Assembly: GCF_900111825.1 (NCBI RefSeq)
Contig: NZ_FOJM01000003.1
Coordinates: 310,001-374,000, forward strand
DNA from: Pedobacter suwonensis
GTDB lineage: Bacteria > Bacteroidota > Bacteroidia > Sphingobacteriales > Sphingobacteriaceae
Direction of reading: 5' to 3'
Length of the DNA: 64,000 nucleotides
The translations under genes and the position numbers were made by a program. This document shows positions 45,410-53,557 of this stretch, piece by piece; the first letter of the stretch is position 1; each line of letters opens with the position of its first letter. The notes beneath the pieces were generated by a model. That model was not told the DNA's origin and ran no database searches. It saw only the letters and a program-made list of their open reading frames with translations.

Positions 45410-46066
45410 ATGAACATTAAAAACATAATAAAACTCCTGTTATATGCCATTATTTTGAGCGTTATCATAGTATTGGGGATTAATTTGTTAGTCAAACATC
45501 AAACTGATCCATCAATTTACTTCAACGCGCAAAACGTACCAAAAACCAGGGTAGCCATTATTTTCGGCGCAGGAATAAACAACAACAAGCCCGGTAAATA
45601 TTTAAAAGACAGGCTTGATGCCGGCATAAAACTCTATAACAATCAAAAAATTGATAAAATTTTGCTTTCAGGAGATAACGGTACTGATGCGCACGATGAA
45701 CTTACTGTAATGAAAATCTACTGTTATGAACATGGTGTTGATACCGGTAAAATTTATCTCGACTATGCCGGTTTTGATAGCTACTCTACGCTTTACAGAT
45801 CAAAATTTATTTTCAAAATAGATACCGCCATTCTGGTATCGCAAAAATATCATTTGAATAGGTGTGTGAATATCGGCAACAAGCTAGGAATAAAATCTTA
45901 TGGCTTTGCTGCAGATCAAGGAACATATCAAGGCTTCAAATACGCTTCATTCAGAGAATATTTGGCTATAGTAAAATCTGCTATTGATCTGATTATTGAC
46001 AGAAAGCCCCGTTTTTTAGGTGAACCGGTTAATATTAATGGCCCATCAAACTATACTAAACAATAG
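45410..46066 (+). CDS. SanA/YdcF-like (DUF218) membrane protein
   Basis: This is a 218-residue protein with one N-terminal transmembrane segment (about 8-27) and a DUF218 domain: RVAIIFGAGI, then LKDRLDAGIKLYNNQKIDKI, LLSGDNGTDAHDELTVMK, DYAGFDSYSTLYRSKFIF and LVSQKYHLNRC. SanA-type relatives affect envelope permeability in enteric bacteria, but the chemistry is unknown. It closes the small cluster that begins at 44023. Confidence 0.87.
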   Translation: MNIKNIIKLLLYAIILSVIIVLGINLLVKHQTDPSIYFNAQNVPKTRVAIIFGAGINNNKPGKYLKDRLDAGIKLYNNQKIDKILLSGDNGTDAHDELTVMKIYCYEHGVDTGKIYLDYAGFDSYSTLYRSKFIFKIDTAILVSQKYHLNRCVNIGNKLGIKSYGFAADQGTYQGFKYASFREYLAIVKSAIDLIIDRKPRFLGEPVNINGPSNYTKQ

Positions 46067-46288
46067 TATAAAGTAAATTTATTTATCAGCGCCTAAATTG
46101 AAAATTTCTTTTAAACCAAACAGTTCCGGTACTTAAACAAATCAGCATATTTTTTAAAAGGCATCATTAAACAGCCCGATTAAAAGATCAAACTCATTTA
46201 TAAGAACCTAAAAAACAACAACTTATTAGTAAAGTTTAATTAGACCTGCTTGCTGGTTACTCATCTCATTTACCAATCACATTTTTCT

Positions 46289-46305
46289 TTGGCATAGTCA
46301 TTGTC
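46289..46305 (+). promoter_or_regulatory. Possible sigma-54 (-24/-12) promoter
   Basis: TTGGCATAGTCATTGTC matches the -24 element (TTGGCA) and has TTG at the right distance for -12, but the last base of the -12 GC doublet is T. It lies about 50 nt before the preferred ATG of the lipoprotein gene at 46355. Confidence 0.35.
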
Positions 46306-46354
46306 ATAGCACTGTTACAATTATTACCTATTTAAAATTAAAAAAGTGAAAGAG

Positions 46355-46729
46355 ATGAAAAAGACAGTTCAAATTTTCAGCATGCTTCTAATAGCATTAA
46401 CCGTAATGGTATCATGTAAAAAAGACACCGATCCGGCAGATCGCGATTTCTTTGTAGGCACGTACAAAGGATCAGTTTCTTACCGTAGTGGCGAAAATAC
46501 AATTACCAGCAGCGACGGAAAAGTGACCGTGAGCAAAGTTGGTGAAACCTATAATTTTTACTTTGGCAACAACATTCCGGATATTACTGGAGTAAAATTC
46601 GAAAAGAAAGGCGACAACAGCTACGTGAGTATCGGTTCTGGCTTAACTGGTATTAGCATTGACGCCAGTAATCTAACCATCAGGGTAGCTAAAGACAGTC
46701 AATTCTGGACTGCAGATTGTACCAGATAA
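46355..46729 (+). CDS. Small lipoprotein of unknown function
   Basis: The product has 124 residues from the ATG at 46355; a GTG at 46346 is less likely. The signal segment ends in lipobox VMVSC (Cys21), followed by KKDTDPADRDFF, a common start of mature Bacteroidota lipoproteins. The rest (GTYKGSVSYRSGENTITSSD and later beta-rich text) looks like a small lipocalin-like or beta-sandwich fold. I do not recognise a named family. It stands alone between a possible sigma-54 promoter and a strong terminator. Confidence 0.78.
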   Translation: MKKTVQIFSMLLIALTVMVSCKKDTDPADRDFFVGTYKGSVSYRSGENTITSSDGKVTVSKVGETYNFYFGNNIPDITGVKFEKKGDNSYVSIGSGLTGISIDASNLTIRVAKDSQFWTADCTR

Positions 46730-46742
46730 TAAAGAATAATAT

Positions 46743-46780
46743 AAATTAAGGCCCGATTGGTAATCGGGCCTTAATTTTTT
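46743..46780 (+). terminator. Terminator after the lipoprotein gene
   Basis: A 15-bp perfect stem (AAATTAAGGCCCGAT and complement) with loop TGGTA is followed by a T-run, 13 bp after the stop. Confidence 0.85.
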
Positions 46781-46840
46781 TCCTCACTTCGTTCTGAATG
46801 CAAAAAAAATTTTCATGCTTAATTTAGCTAAATTTACAGC

Positions 46841-47410
46841 ATGAGTTTTGAATTAAAAACACACCTCGAAGAAATCATTTCCCTTACCGATCAGGAATTT
46901 GAACATATTGTTTCTCATTTCAAACTTAAAACGCTTAAGAAACATCAGTACCTCATCCAGGAAGACGAATTTGTCAATCACATTTATTTTGTAGTTAAAG
47001 GTTTATTAAAAGCCACCTTTACTGATACCAATGGTAAAGAATATATTATCCAGTTCGCAATGGAAAACTGGTGGCTTTCTGATTTCAGGGCTTTTTATGG
47101 CCAGGTTAAATCAATTACCAACATCAGCTGCCTGGAAAATTCCGAATTACTCTCCATCACCAAAGAAAACCTGGATCTGTTATGCCGCGAAAGCCATAAA
47201 ATGGAACATTTTTTCAGGGTAAAAAACAGTTTAGGATATGTAGCATTACAGCAAAGAATTTTATCCCTTTTAACCACAAGTCCAAAAGAGCGCTTTGAAC
47301 AACTTGCTCACCAGTATCCGCAATTGATGCAAAGGGTTTCTAAAACAATAATAGCGGCATACTTAGGTATATCAAGAGAAACCCTAAGCAGACTTTCCGC
47401 AAAAACGTGA
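46841..47410 (+). CDS. Crp/Fnr family transcriptional regulator
   Basis: This is a 189-residue protein with an N-terminal cyclic-nucleotide-binding-like beta-roll (about 25-120, LKKHQYLIQEDEFVNHIYFVVKGLLKA). A C-terminal helix-turn-helix (about 165-186) reads IIAAYLGISRETLSRL. The usual residues for cAMP contact are not obvious, and there are no Fe-S cysteines, so the signal is unknown. It lies 86 bp before the DJ-1/PfpI gene and may control it, a frequent pairing in this phylum. Confidence 0.9.
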   Translation: MSFELKTHLEEIISLTDQEFEHIVSHFKLKTLKKHQYLIQEDEFVNHIYFVVKGLLKATFTDTNGKEYIIQFAMENWWLSDFRAFYGQVKSITNISCLENSELLSITKENLDLLCRESHKMEHFFRVKNSLGYVALQQRILSLLTTSPKERFEQLAHQYPQLMQRVSKTIIAAYLGISRETLSRLSAKT

Positions 47411-47442
47411 TTTCGCGCACAATAAATCTGTGATTGAAGTCC

Positions 47443-47473
47443 TTTGCTACCAAACCTAACAGCTTTAACTTTG
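47443..47473 (+). promoter_or_regulatory. Candidate promoter of the DJ-1/PfpI gene
   Basis: TTTG (47443-47446), a spacer of 19 nt and TAACTTTG (47466-47473) form a full match to the Bacteroidota -33/-7 promoter. It lies 24 nt before the ATG at 47497. Confidence 0.65.
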
Positions 47474-47496
47474 TAATACACTTAACACAAAAACAT

Positions 47497-48177
47497 ATGA
47501 ATAAGAAAGTTTTATTCGTGCTTACAAGCCACGACGAATTAGGAAATACAGGTTTAAAAACAGGTTTTTGGTCAGAAGAATTGGCAGCGCCATATTATGC
47601 TTTAGCCGATAAAGGCATTGATATTGTATTGGCCTCTCCAAAAGGTGGTCAGCCACCAATAGACCCTAAAAGTGAAGACCCTTCTTTTCAAACCGAAACA
47701 ACGAAAAGAATGGACAATGACACGGTTCTCTTAGATAAATTGAAGAATACCACTCCATTGGCTGATATCAAAATGGATGATTATGATGCCGTTTTTTATC
47801 CTGGTGGCCACGGACCACTGTGGGATTTGGCAGAAAGTAAAACTTCACAACAGCTCATTACCGAATTCTATTCTGCCGGCAAACCTGTTGCTTTTGTATG
47901 TCATGCTCCCGGAGTGCTTAAGGATGTAAAGGTAAATGGCGAATACCTGGTAAAAGGAAAAAATGTAACTGGGTTTACCAATAGCGAAGAAGAAGCTGTA
48001 CAATTAACAAACGTAGTGCCTTTCCTGGTAGAGGATATGTTAATAAAAAATGGTGGAAATTATAGTAAGATAGCCGACTGGAGTCCTTATGCTGTAGTTG
48101 ATGGTTTATTGATTACCGGCCAAAACCCTGCCTCATCAGAAAAAGTTGCAGAAGAATTATTAAAGCTTCTTGCCTAA
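47497..48177 (+). CDS. DJ-1/PfpI (Hsp31-like) type 1 glutamine amidotransferase-like protein
   Basis: The product has 226 residues from the ATG at 47497; the upstream part of the open frame contains the promoter. The fold signature includes GFWSEELAAPYYALADKG, DAVFYPGGHGPLWDL and the nucleophile Cys135 followed by His136 in FVCHAPGVL. Proteins of this type act as chaperone-deglycases or glyoxalases on methylglyoxal-modified molecules in the cytoplasm. Which substrate is used here is unknown. The Crp-like regulator just upstream could be its regulator. Confidence 0.9.
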   Translation: MNKKVLFVLTSHDELGNTGLKTGFWSEELAAPYYALADKGIDIVLASPKGGQPPIDPKSEDPSFQTETTKRMDNDTVLLDKLKNTTPLADIKMDDYDAVFYPGGHGPLWDLAESKTSQQLITEFYSAGKPVAFVCHAPGVLKDVKVNGEYLVKGKNVTGFTNSEEEAVQLTNVVPFLVEDMLIKNGGNYSKIADWSPYAVVDGLLITGQNPASSEKVAEELLKLLA

Positions 48178-48182
48178 ATTTA

Positions 48183-48230
48183 AATCCTCAACAGAGATTG
48201 GTTTTTCCCCTCCCTGTTGAGGATTCCTTA
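48183..48230 (+). terminator. Terminator hairpin between convergent genes
   Basis: A 12-bp stem AATCCTCAACAG/CTGTTGAGGATT has a long loop containing GGTTTTTCCCC. It starts 5 bp after the DJ-1 stop and ends just before the stop of the convergent small gene, so it may serve both. Confidence 0.55.
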
Positions 48231-48485
48231 TTATAACCCGTCTTCTTCCTCGTCTTCAGGTTCAGGTACATAATTTTCAATGGCCTGCCCAATTGCATTA
48301 ACCTCTTCGTCTTCCTCAAAAATTGGAAGTTCGGTTTTATAGTCCATTTTTAACCAGATAGATGAAGTGTCCTTTTGGATCTGTATGTATTCTTTTCCCT
48401 CTTTAAAAATGGTATAAGAATCATTTCCTTCCGGAAAAACGGAATAATTAATTGGCCCTATTTCTATATCAAAAGGTTCTTGCAT
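48231..48485 (-). CDS. Small acidic protein of unknown function
   Basis: The product has 84 residues from the ATG at 48485. A longer start at 48539 would place the exact -7 box TATCTTTG (minus strand, 48509-48502) inside the gene, so the shorter start is preferred. The sequence begins MQEPFDIEIGPINYSVFPEG and ends in a strongly acidic tail with PEPEDEEEDGL. No domain is recognised and no membrane segment is seen. It is probably a real gene, given its codon pattern and promoter. Confidence 0.65.
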   Translation of the reverse strand: MQEPFDIEIGPINYSVFPEGNDSYTIFKEGKEYIQIQKDTSSIWLKMDYKTELPIFEEDEEVNAIGQAIENYVPEPEDEEEDGL

Positions 48486-48501
48486 AGCGGATATTTTCTT
48501 A

Positions 48502-48509
48502 CAAAGATA
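48502..48509 (-). promoter_or_regulatory. Candidate -7 promoter box
   Basis: On the minus strand this reads TATCTTTG, an exact TAnnTTTG match, 16 nt before the ATG at 48485. Confidence 0.45.
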
Positions 48510-48570
48510 AAAATCTTTTTGTTGAGGTAACTTAGCCATACGCCAGACTTTACTATCTTTACCCTAATAA

Positions 48571-48930
48571 ATGTTAACTATGGATTTTTCAAAAGCAGAT
48601 AACAAAGTTGCCCGAAAATTATTCGAAGTCGCTTTACAACGGGAACTAAAAAAGGAAATGCAGCTATTCTCCGAAATTTTAGACCAATGGAAAGCACAAC
48701 AGCCTGAAGACAACAGAGACGATTACTATAAAATTTTTACTGCTGTAAAAGATTTCGACAAGCACATCGCCAGAAGGTACGACGGACTTAGAAATTCATG
48801 GTTTTTAGGCACTATAACTGCGCTGCTTGTAGAAAAAATCATCACGGCAGATGATTTGGAAGATTTTTCAGAAGAGGCAAAAAGTGAAATATCAAGGAGC
48901 CTCAAATTCAGAGAAGTTAATCAATTATAA
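48571..48930 (+). CDS. Small cytoplasmic protein of unknown function
   Basis: The 119-residue product is helical, with no signal peptide or membrane segment. It starts MLTMDFSKADNKVARKLFEV, and a second ATG at 48580 is an alternative. Landmarks are YYKIFTAVKDFDKHIARRYDG and LRNSWFLGTITALLVEK. I do not recognise a family. It diverges from the acidic small gene. Confidence 0.7.
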   Translation: MLTMDFSKADNKVARKLFEVALQRELKKEMQLFSEILDQWKAQQPEDNRDDYYKIFTAVKDFDKHIARRYDGLRNSWFLGTITALLVEKIITADDLEDFSEEAKSEISRSLKFREVNQL

Positions 48931-49122
48931 ATAATTTCAAATCCGGGAAAGGCAGAGCGCTTTGATTCTACGGTGTACAGAAATTATTGTTAATTTAGTA
49001 TGCACTGTGGCTTTCCTCCGCAACCTCTGTGCTAATGAAATTAAAAAATTACGCATGATTGTTTAAAAATCTCATCATTTGTACTACTTTACGGCTAAAG
49101 ATTTTACGCGATAGATAAGAAG
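48931..49122 (+). repeat. Degenerate intergenic repeat tract
   Basis: It includes CACTGTGGCTTTCCTCCGCA followed by ACCTCTGTGC, a word pattern that resembles the CGCAAAG/GCAGAG tract in the proB-proA spacer. The match is partial and the role unknown. Confidence 0.3.
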
Positions 49123-50505
49123 ATGAAGTTAACGTTTTGGGGAGCAGCGCAACAGGTAACCGGTAGTATGCACCTGCTCGAAATCGGGCATTATAAAATA
49201 CTGATAGATTGTGGATTAGATTACGAGAAAGAAACATATCAGGAAGAAAACCAACAATTCCCCTTTGATCCGGCCATTATAAACCTGGTAATTCTAACCC
49301 ATGCCCATATCGATCACTCTGGTAATTTACCAACATTGGTTAGAATGGGCTTTGAGGGCCAGGTGCTTTGTACACCACCAACTGCCGATCTTACTTCGAT
49401 ACTATTGTTCGATTCTGTCGAACTTTTTTTAAGAAAGGCCGGCCGGAAACCGCGTACAAAACGTGGCAATTTTAGCGGACCAAAACCGCTGTACCTGCAC
49501 AAACATGTGATGGATACCATCGATCGTTTTGTAACCATTGCTTTTAACAAACCTTTCAAAATTAACGGCGATATCACTTTAACCTTTGTGCCGGTTGGTC
49601 ATTTATTGGGTGCTGCCGCAGCTGTTTTAACCATAAATGATGAGGGAATAGAAAAGAAAATCGCTTTTACGGGTGATATCGGCAGAGAGAACTATCCGGT
49701 ATTGGTTAATCCGGAGCCTTTGCCAGAGGTAGATTATGTTGTAAGTGAAGCGACTTATGGAGGTAGAATACATACCAAAGATCAAACACTGGAGGAACGC
49801 CTGGTTCAGGAAATTACAGAAGCCTGCATCAAAAGTCCTGGCAGGCTGATTATTCCGGCGTTTAGTATTGGGCGTACACAATCGCTGGTATTTGCCCTGA
49901 ACCAGATATTTACTAAAAAACTGTTGCCGCCCATTCAAATCTTTGTAGATAGCCCAATGGCCATCCAGGCTACCGAGGTTTATCGTAAACACCACAACCT
50001 GGTGAACCAGGAGGCAAAAGATTTTTACCAAACTATGGGTGATGAGTTTGAGTTTGAACACCTGGCTTACGTTCAAACCATGAAAGAAAGTAAAGACGTT
50101 TCTAATTATTTCGATCCCTGCATCATTATTTCCTCAGCAGGCATGCTGGAAGGCGGAAGGATCCAGGACCATCTTTATTACAACATTCAGAACTATTATT
50201 GCACCATTCTATTTATTGGTTATTGCGCAAAAGGAACGCTAGGCTATAAGTTATTAAGCGGAGCGCCCATCGTACGTATTAAAGACCGAGAAATGATGGT
50301 TTATGCCACTATCCGCCAAACAGATCTACTCAGTGGCCACGGCGATCATAACGACTTAATTAAAACAATTAAACAAACTGGCCAACCCAAAAAGGTATTC
50401 CTGGTTCATGGTGAAGATAAAAGCCTGCAAAGCCTATCATTAGCATTACAGGAAGAAGGTTTTAATGTAGAGGTGCCGGAAAGAGGAGAGGCATTTGAAC
50501 TTTAA
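49123..50505 (+). CDS. Beta-CASP metallo-beta-lactamase RNA nuclease
   Basis: This is a 460-residue protein of the CPSF73-like exonuclease family. The metal site THAHIDH is at 59-65 (His60, His62, Asp64, His65). GDIGREN follows, and beta-CASP motifs appear as VDSPMAIQATEVY, SSAGMLEGG, GHGDHNDL and FLVHGED. It probably cuts or trims RNA in the cytoplasm. It stands alone, with a REP-like palindrome after it. Confidence 0.92.
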   Translation: MKLTFWGAAQQVTGSMHLLEIGHYKILIDCGLDYEKETYQEENQQFPFDPAIINLVILTHAHIDHSGNLPTLVRMGFEGQVLCTPPTADLTSILLFDSVELFLRKAGRKPRTKRGNFSGPKPLYLHKHVMDTIDRFVTIAFNKPFKINGDITLTFVPVGHLLGAAAAVLTINDEGIEKKIAFTGDIGRENYPVLVNPEPLPEVDYVVSEATYGGRIHTKDQTLEERLVQEITEACIKSPGRLIIPAFSIGRTQSLVFALNQIFTKKLLPPIQIFVDSPMAIQATEVYRKHHNLVNQEAKDFYQTMGDEFEFEHLAYVQTMKESKDVSNYFDPCIIISSAGMLEGGRIQDHLYYNIQNYYCTILFIGYCAKGTLGYKLLSGAPIVRIKDREMMVYATIRQTDLLSGHGDHNDLIKTIKQTGQPKKVFLVHGEDKSLQSLSLALQEEGFNVEVPERGEAFEL

Positions 50506-50869
50506 TACTATGTTGTCATTTTGAGGGATAATTTATTTTATAAAAAATTAATATGATTGACAGTAGCATCTAATTGAAATAGACCTCACCGAGGATCGTC
50601 ATTGCGAAAAGGCTTTTTCAGCCGACGAAGCAATCTTTATAGCAAGGATCATTAGCATGAAAGATTGCTTCGTCGTTCCTCCTCGCAATGACGAATTTTT
50701 AGGGATGAGGTTTGTCAATGGTAGCACAGCGAAAAATTCCTGAATAAGTTGCACTACCGATTATGAAAAATTCATTGGCAGTTTTCCATGGTTTGCAGAT
50801 TCTTCGCTATGCTCAGAATGACAATATTGCTATGGATTTCGAACATCATCATCCCTCTTACACCTTCCA
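50506..50869 (+). other. Repeat-bearing spacer after the nuclease gene
   Basis: It holds the palindrome at 50597-50693 and a partial unit AGATTCTTCGCTATGCTCAG followed by AATGACA near 50798-50825. No gene is seen. Confidence 0.6.
50597..50693 (+). repeat. REP-like palindrome
   Basis: Outer arms CGTCATTGCG/CGCAATGACG and inner arms CGACGAAGCAATCTTT/AAAGATTGCTTCGTCG form a long hairpin. It has the same size and outer-arm style (CGTCAT...ATGACG) as the other palindromes, but with different inner arms. Confidence 0.75.
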
Positions 50870-52117
50870 TCATTTCCTAATTTGCCCATTACCCCGAACC
50901 ACCCACTTATAACTGGTTAATTCTTCCAAACCCATTGGTCCCCGTGCATGAAGTTTCTGTGTGCTGATCCCAATTTCGGCGCCAAGGCCAAATTGAGCAC
51001 CATCGGTAAAACCTGTAGAAGCATTGGCATACACTGCTGCGGCATCTACTTCATTCAAAAATTGAGCGATATTAGCGGCATCTTCAGAAATGATGGCTTC
51101 ACTGTGCTTAGAGCTGTAATCAGCAATGTGGTTCAATGCTTCTGCTAAATCCTTTACCACTTTAACTGCCAGCTTTAACGATAAAAATTCCGTTCCAAAA
51201 TGTTCAGGCATAGCCTTATTCAATAGATTTGACGGATAAGAATACTTTAATGCTTCATAGCTTTTTTCATCTGCAAATAATTTCACATTTCCATCTGCCA
51301 GCGGAGATAAAAGTGCGGGTACATCATTTAACCTGTTTTCGTTAACAAGCACACAGTCTAATGAGTTACAAACGCTTACCCTTCTCGTTTTAGCATTAAA
51401 AATAATCGCTTGACCTTTCTCCAAATCACCTTTTTCGTCAAAATAGGTATGCACTATTCCCGCTCCGGTTTCAATAACCGGGATTTTGCTGTTTTCCCGG
51501 ACATAATTAATTAACGATTGACTTCCTCTTGGAATCAGAACATCAACAAAGCCTCTTGCATTCAATAGCGCTTCGGTTGCAGCCCTTTCTGCCGGCAACA
51601 AGGTTAACACATCACGATTGATTTTATGGTTATCCAACACCTCGTGTATTACCTTTGCTATGGCCAGATTAGAAAACTCAGCGTCACTGCCGCCTTTTAA
51701 TACGGCAACATTTCCGGTTTTAAAACAAAGCGAAAATACATCAGCAGTGACGTTGGGGCGAGCCTCATAAATTACACCCACCACGCCCAAAGGCACACTC
51801 ACTTTTTGTATATGAAGCTGATTGTCCAATATTTTATCGGATAGTACTTTACCCAACGGACTGTTTAAACTTGCTACATTTTTAAGGTCAGTTGAAATAT
51901 CAGCAATACGTGCTGCACTTAATTTTAGCCTGTCATATTTAGGGTCTTCGATGGCCATTTTAGCTAAATCCTTTGCATTTTCAGAAAGGATTCCGGCTGT
52001 ATTAGCCACTAGAGCCTCTGCCAAATCCCTTAAAATTGCATCTGTTGTTTCTTTTCCCAAGCTAATCAAGCTGCGACTTGCCTGTTTTGCCTTTTCGAAG
52101 TATTCTTTGTAATCCAT
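50870..52117 (-). CDS. proA: Gamma-glutamyl phosphate reductase
   Basis: ProA reduces glutamyl-5-phosphate to glutamate semialdehyde with NADPH, the second step of proline synthesis. From the ATG at 52117 the protein has 415 residues, typical for ProA; an upstream start at 52138 adds seven. I see VPLGVVGVIYEARPNVTADV, LKGGSDAEFSN, RGSQSLINYV and the catalytic Cys250 in NAKTRRVSVCNS. It lies downstream of proB on the same strand and probably forms an operon with it, despite a repeat-rich spacer. Confidence 0.95.
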   Translation of the reverse strand: MDYKEYFEKAKQASRSLISLGKETTDAILRDLAEALVANTAGILSENAKDLAKMAIEDPKYDRLKLSAARIADISTDLKNVASLNSPLGKVLSDKILDNQLHIQKVSVPLGVVGVIYEARPNVTADVFSLCFKTGNVAVLKGGSDAEFSNLAIAKVIHEVLDNHKINRDVLTLLPAERAATEALLNARGFVDVLIPRGSQSLINYVRENSKIPVIETGAGIVHTYFDEKGDLEKGQAIIFNAKTRRVSVCNSLDCVLVNENRLNDVPALLSPLADGNVKLFADEKSYEALKYSYPSNLLNKAMPEHFGTEFLSLKLAVKVVKDLAEALNHIADYSSKHSEAIISEDAANIAQFLNEVDAAAVYANASTGFTDGAQFGLGAEIGISTQKLHARGPMGLEELTSYKWVVRGNGQIRK

Positions 52118-52128
52118 GTTGTTAATTA

Positions 52129-52251
52129 TTAACCGCAAAGAGCGCTAAGTTTTTCGCAGAGAACGCTAAAGTTAACTGCATATTTACAACCTTGCTTACC
52201 CTCCTCTTTGTGCCTTCGCGTATCTCTTTGCGTCCTTTGCGGTAAAGCCCT
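52129..52251 (+). repeat. CGCAAAG-type intergenic repeat between proB and proA
   Basis: The spacer contains near-inverted words AACCGCAAAGAGCGCTAAG at the left and TCTTTGCGTCCTTTGCGGT at the right. This type of CGCAAAG word repeat is one I recall from intergenic DNA of Bacteroidota. It sits inside an operon. Confidence 0.55.
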
Positions 52252-53331
52252 TTAAATAGCCGAATAAAAATAATCGTAATGCACCAAAGCTTTCTGTTTC
52301 TTTTGTCCTATTCTCTCTCTTGCCTTGTCAGATCCATATTCTGCAATACCCAATCCGATCAGGTTATGCTGTTCATCGATAATCTTAATAATATCGCCTT
52401 TTAAAAAGTCTGTCTGTATTTCAATAATTCCTACGGGCAATAAACTGGTTGCTTTGCCTGATGTCAATACCGTTTTTGCTCCATCATTTAATTTCACCAC
52501 GCCAGTTGCGGCAGTTTCAGAATGGGCAATCCATTTTTTCTTACCTGATTTGCTTTTCTCCGGGACAAAGCGCGTATGTACCAACTCATTGTTTAGTAGA
52601 GAAGTCAGTACATCATCTTTTGTTCCATTGGCAATATGAACCGTTATGCCCAATTTAGCCACTTTTTGCGCCATGGTCGATTTGGTGATCATGCCTCCAC
52701 GGCCAAACTGTGATTTACCTGTTTGAATAAAAGAAGCCAGGTTAGCAACCGAACCGTTAATTTCCTCAATAACAGCTGAGCCTTCTAGTTTCGGATCGCC
52801 ATTATAAATGCCATTTACATTTGATAAAATAATCAATGCATCCGCGTTTAACATTGAGGCAATTAGTCCGGCCAGTTCATCGTTGTCTGTAAACATCAGC
52901 TCAGTAACCGAAACCACATCATTTTCATTCACTACAGGTATCACTTCATTCTGTAACAAAATCTGCAGGCAGTTTTTCATGTTCAGGTAGTGTGCCCGGT
53001 CGCGGAAATCCTCTTTGGTAACTAAAACCTGGGCGCATTGTATAGCATGCGTTGCAAAGAAACTGGAATAGGTATTAATCAGTTTAACCTGGCCAATAGC
53101 TGCCAGTAGTTGTCGGGTAGTTACGGCATCTTGTTTTTCGGATACTTTAATTAAACTCCTGCCTGATGCTACTGCACCCGAAGATACCAAAATTACTTCA
53201 ATACCCTGCTTTTTAATGTCGGCCAGTTGATTTACGAGGTGCTTAATCCTAGATTCATCAGGCAAACCATTTTCCTTCGTAATTACATTCGAACCAACTT
53301 TAACAACTATCTTTTTGTATCCTAATTTCAT
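52252..53331 (-). CDS. proB: Glutamate 5-kinase
   Basis: ProB phosphorylates glutamate with ATP in the first step of proline synthesis. From the ATG at 53331 the protein has 359 residues; an in-frame start at 53370 is possible. The amino-acid kinase domain shows IVVKVGSNVIT, PVVNENDVVS and FTDNDELAGLIASMLNADAL, followed by SNVNGIYNGDP. The C-terminal domain (about 265-359) has the PUA pattern, so it is the long form of the enzyme. It is transcribed before proA. Confidence 0.94.
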   Translation of the reverse strand: MKLGYKKIVVKVGSNVITKENGLPDESRIKHLVNQLADIKKQGIEVILVSSGAVASGRSLIKVSEKQDAVTTRQLLAAIGQVKLINTYSSFFATHAIQCAQVLVTKEDFRDRAHYLNMKNCLQILLQNEVIPVVNENDVVSVTELMFTDNDELAGLIASMLNADALIILSNVNGIYNGDPKLEGSAVIEEINGSVANLASFIQTGKSQFGRGGMITKSTMAQKVAKLGITVHIANGTKDDVLTSLLNNELVHTRFVPEKSKSGKKKWIAHSETAATGVVKLNDGAKTVLTSGKATSLLPVGIIEIQTDFLKGDIIKIIDEQHNLIGLGIAEYGSDKARERIGQKKQKALVHYDYFYSAI

Positions 53332-53485
53332 TATAATTTCAACCGTTTGGATATGGCAATTTACCATCAATTTTTATAATTCAGATGATTATCTATAGGC
53401 TTGATCGATTTTTACGAAAATGATAATCGGGTTTTGCGTTTAGCGCTAAGCGTTTGGGGTTGATTAACCGGATAACCAGTTACCC

Positions 53486-53520
53486 ACTAATAAACTAATG
53501 ACTATTGAACTAATAAACTA
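53486..53520 (+). repeat. Short direct repeat ACTAATAAACTA
   Basis: Two exact copies (53486-53497 and 53509-53520) flank TGACTATTGA in the proB-peptidase spacer. They are similar in style to the AT-rich word repeats at 31755-31830. Confidence 0.5.
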
Positions 53521-53557
53521 TTTCATTAAATTGCAATTGATCCTAAATCAAACCGCT

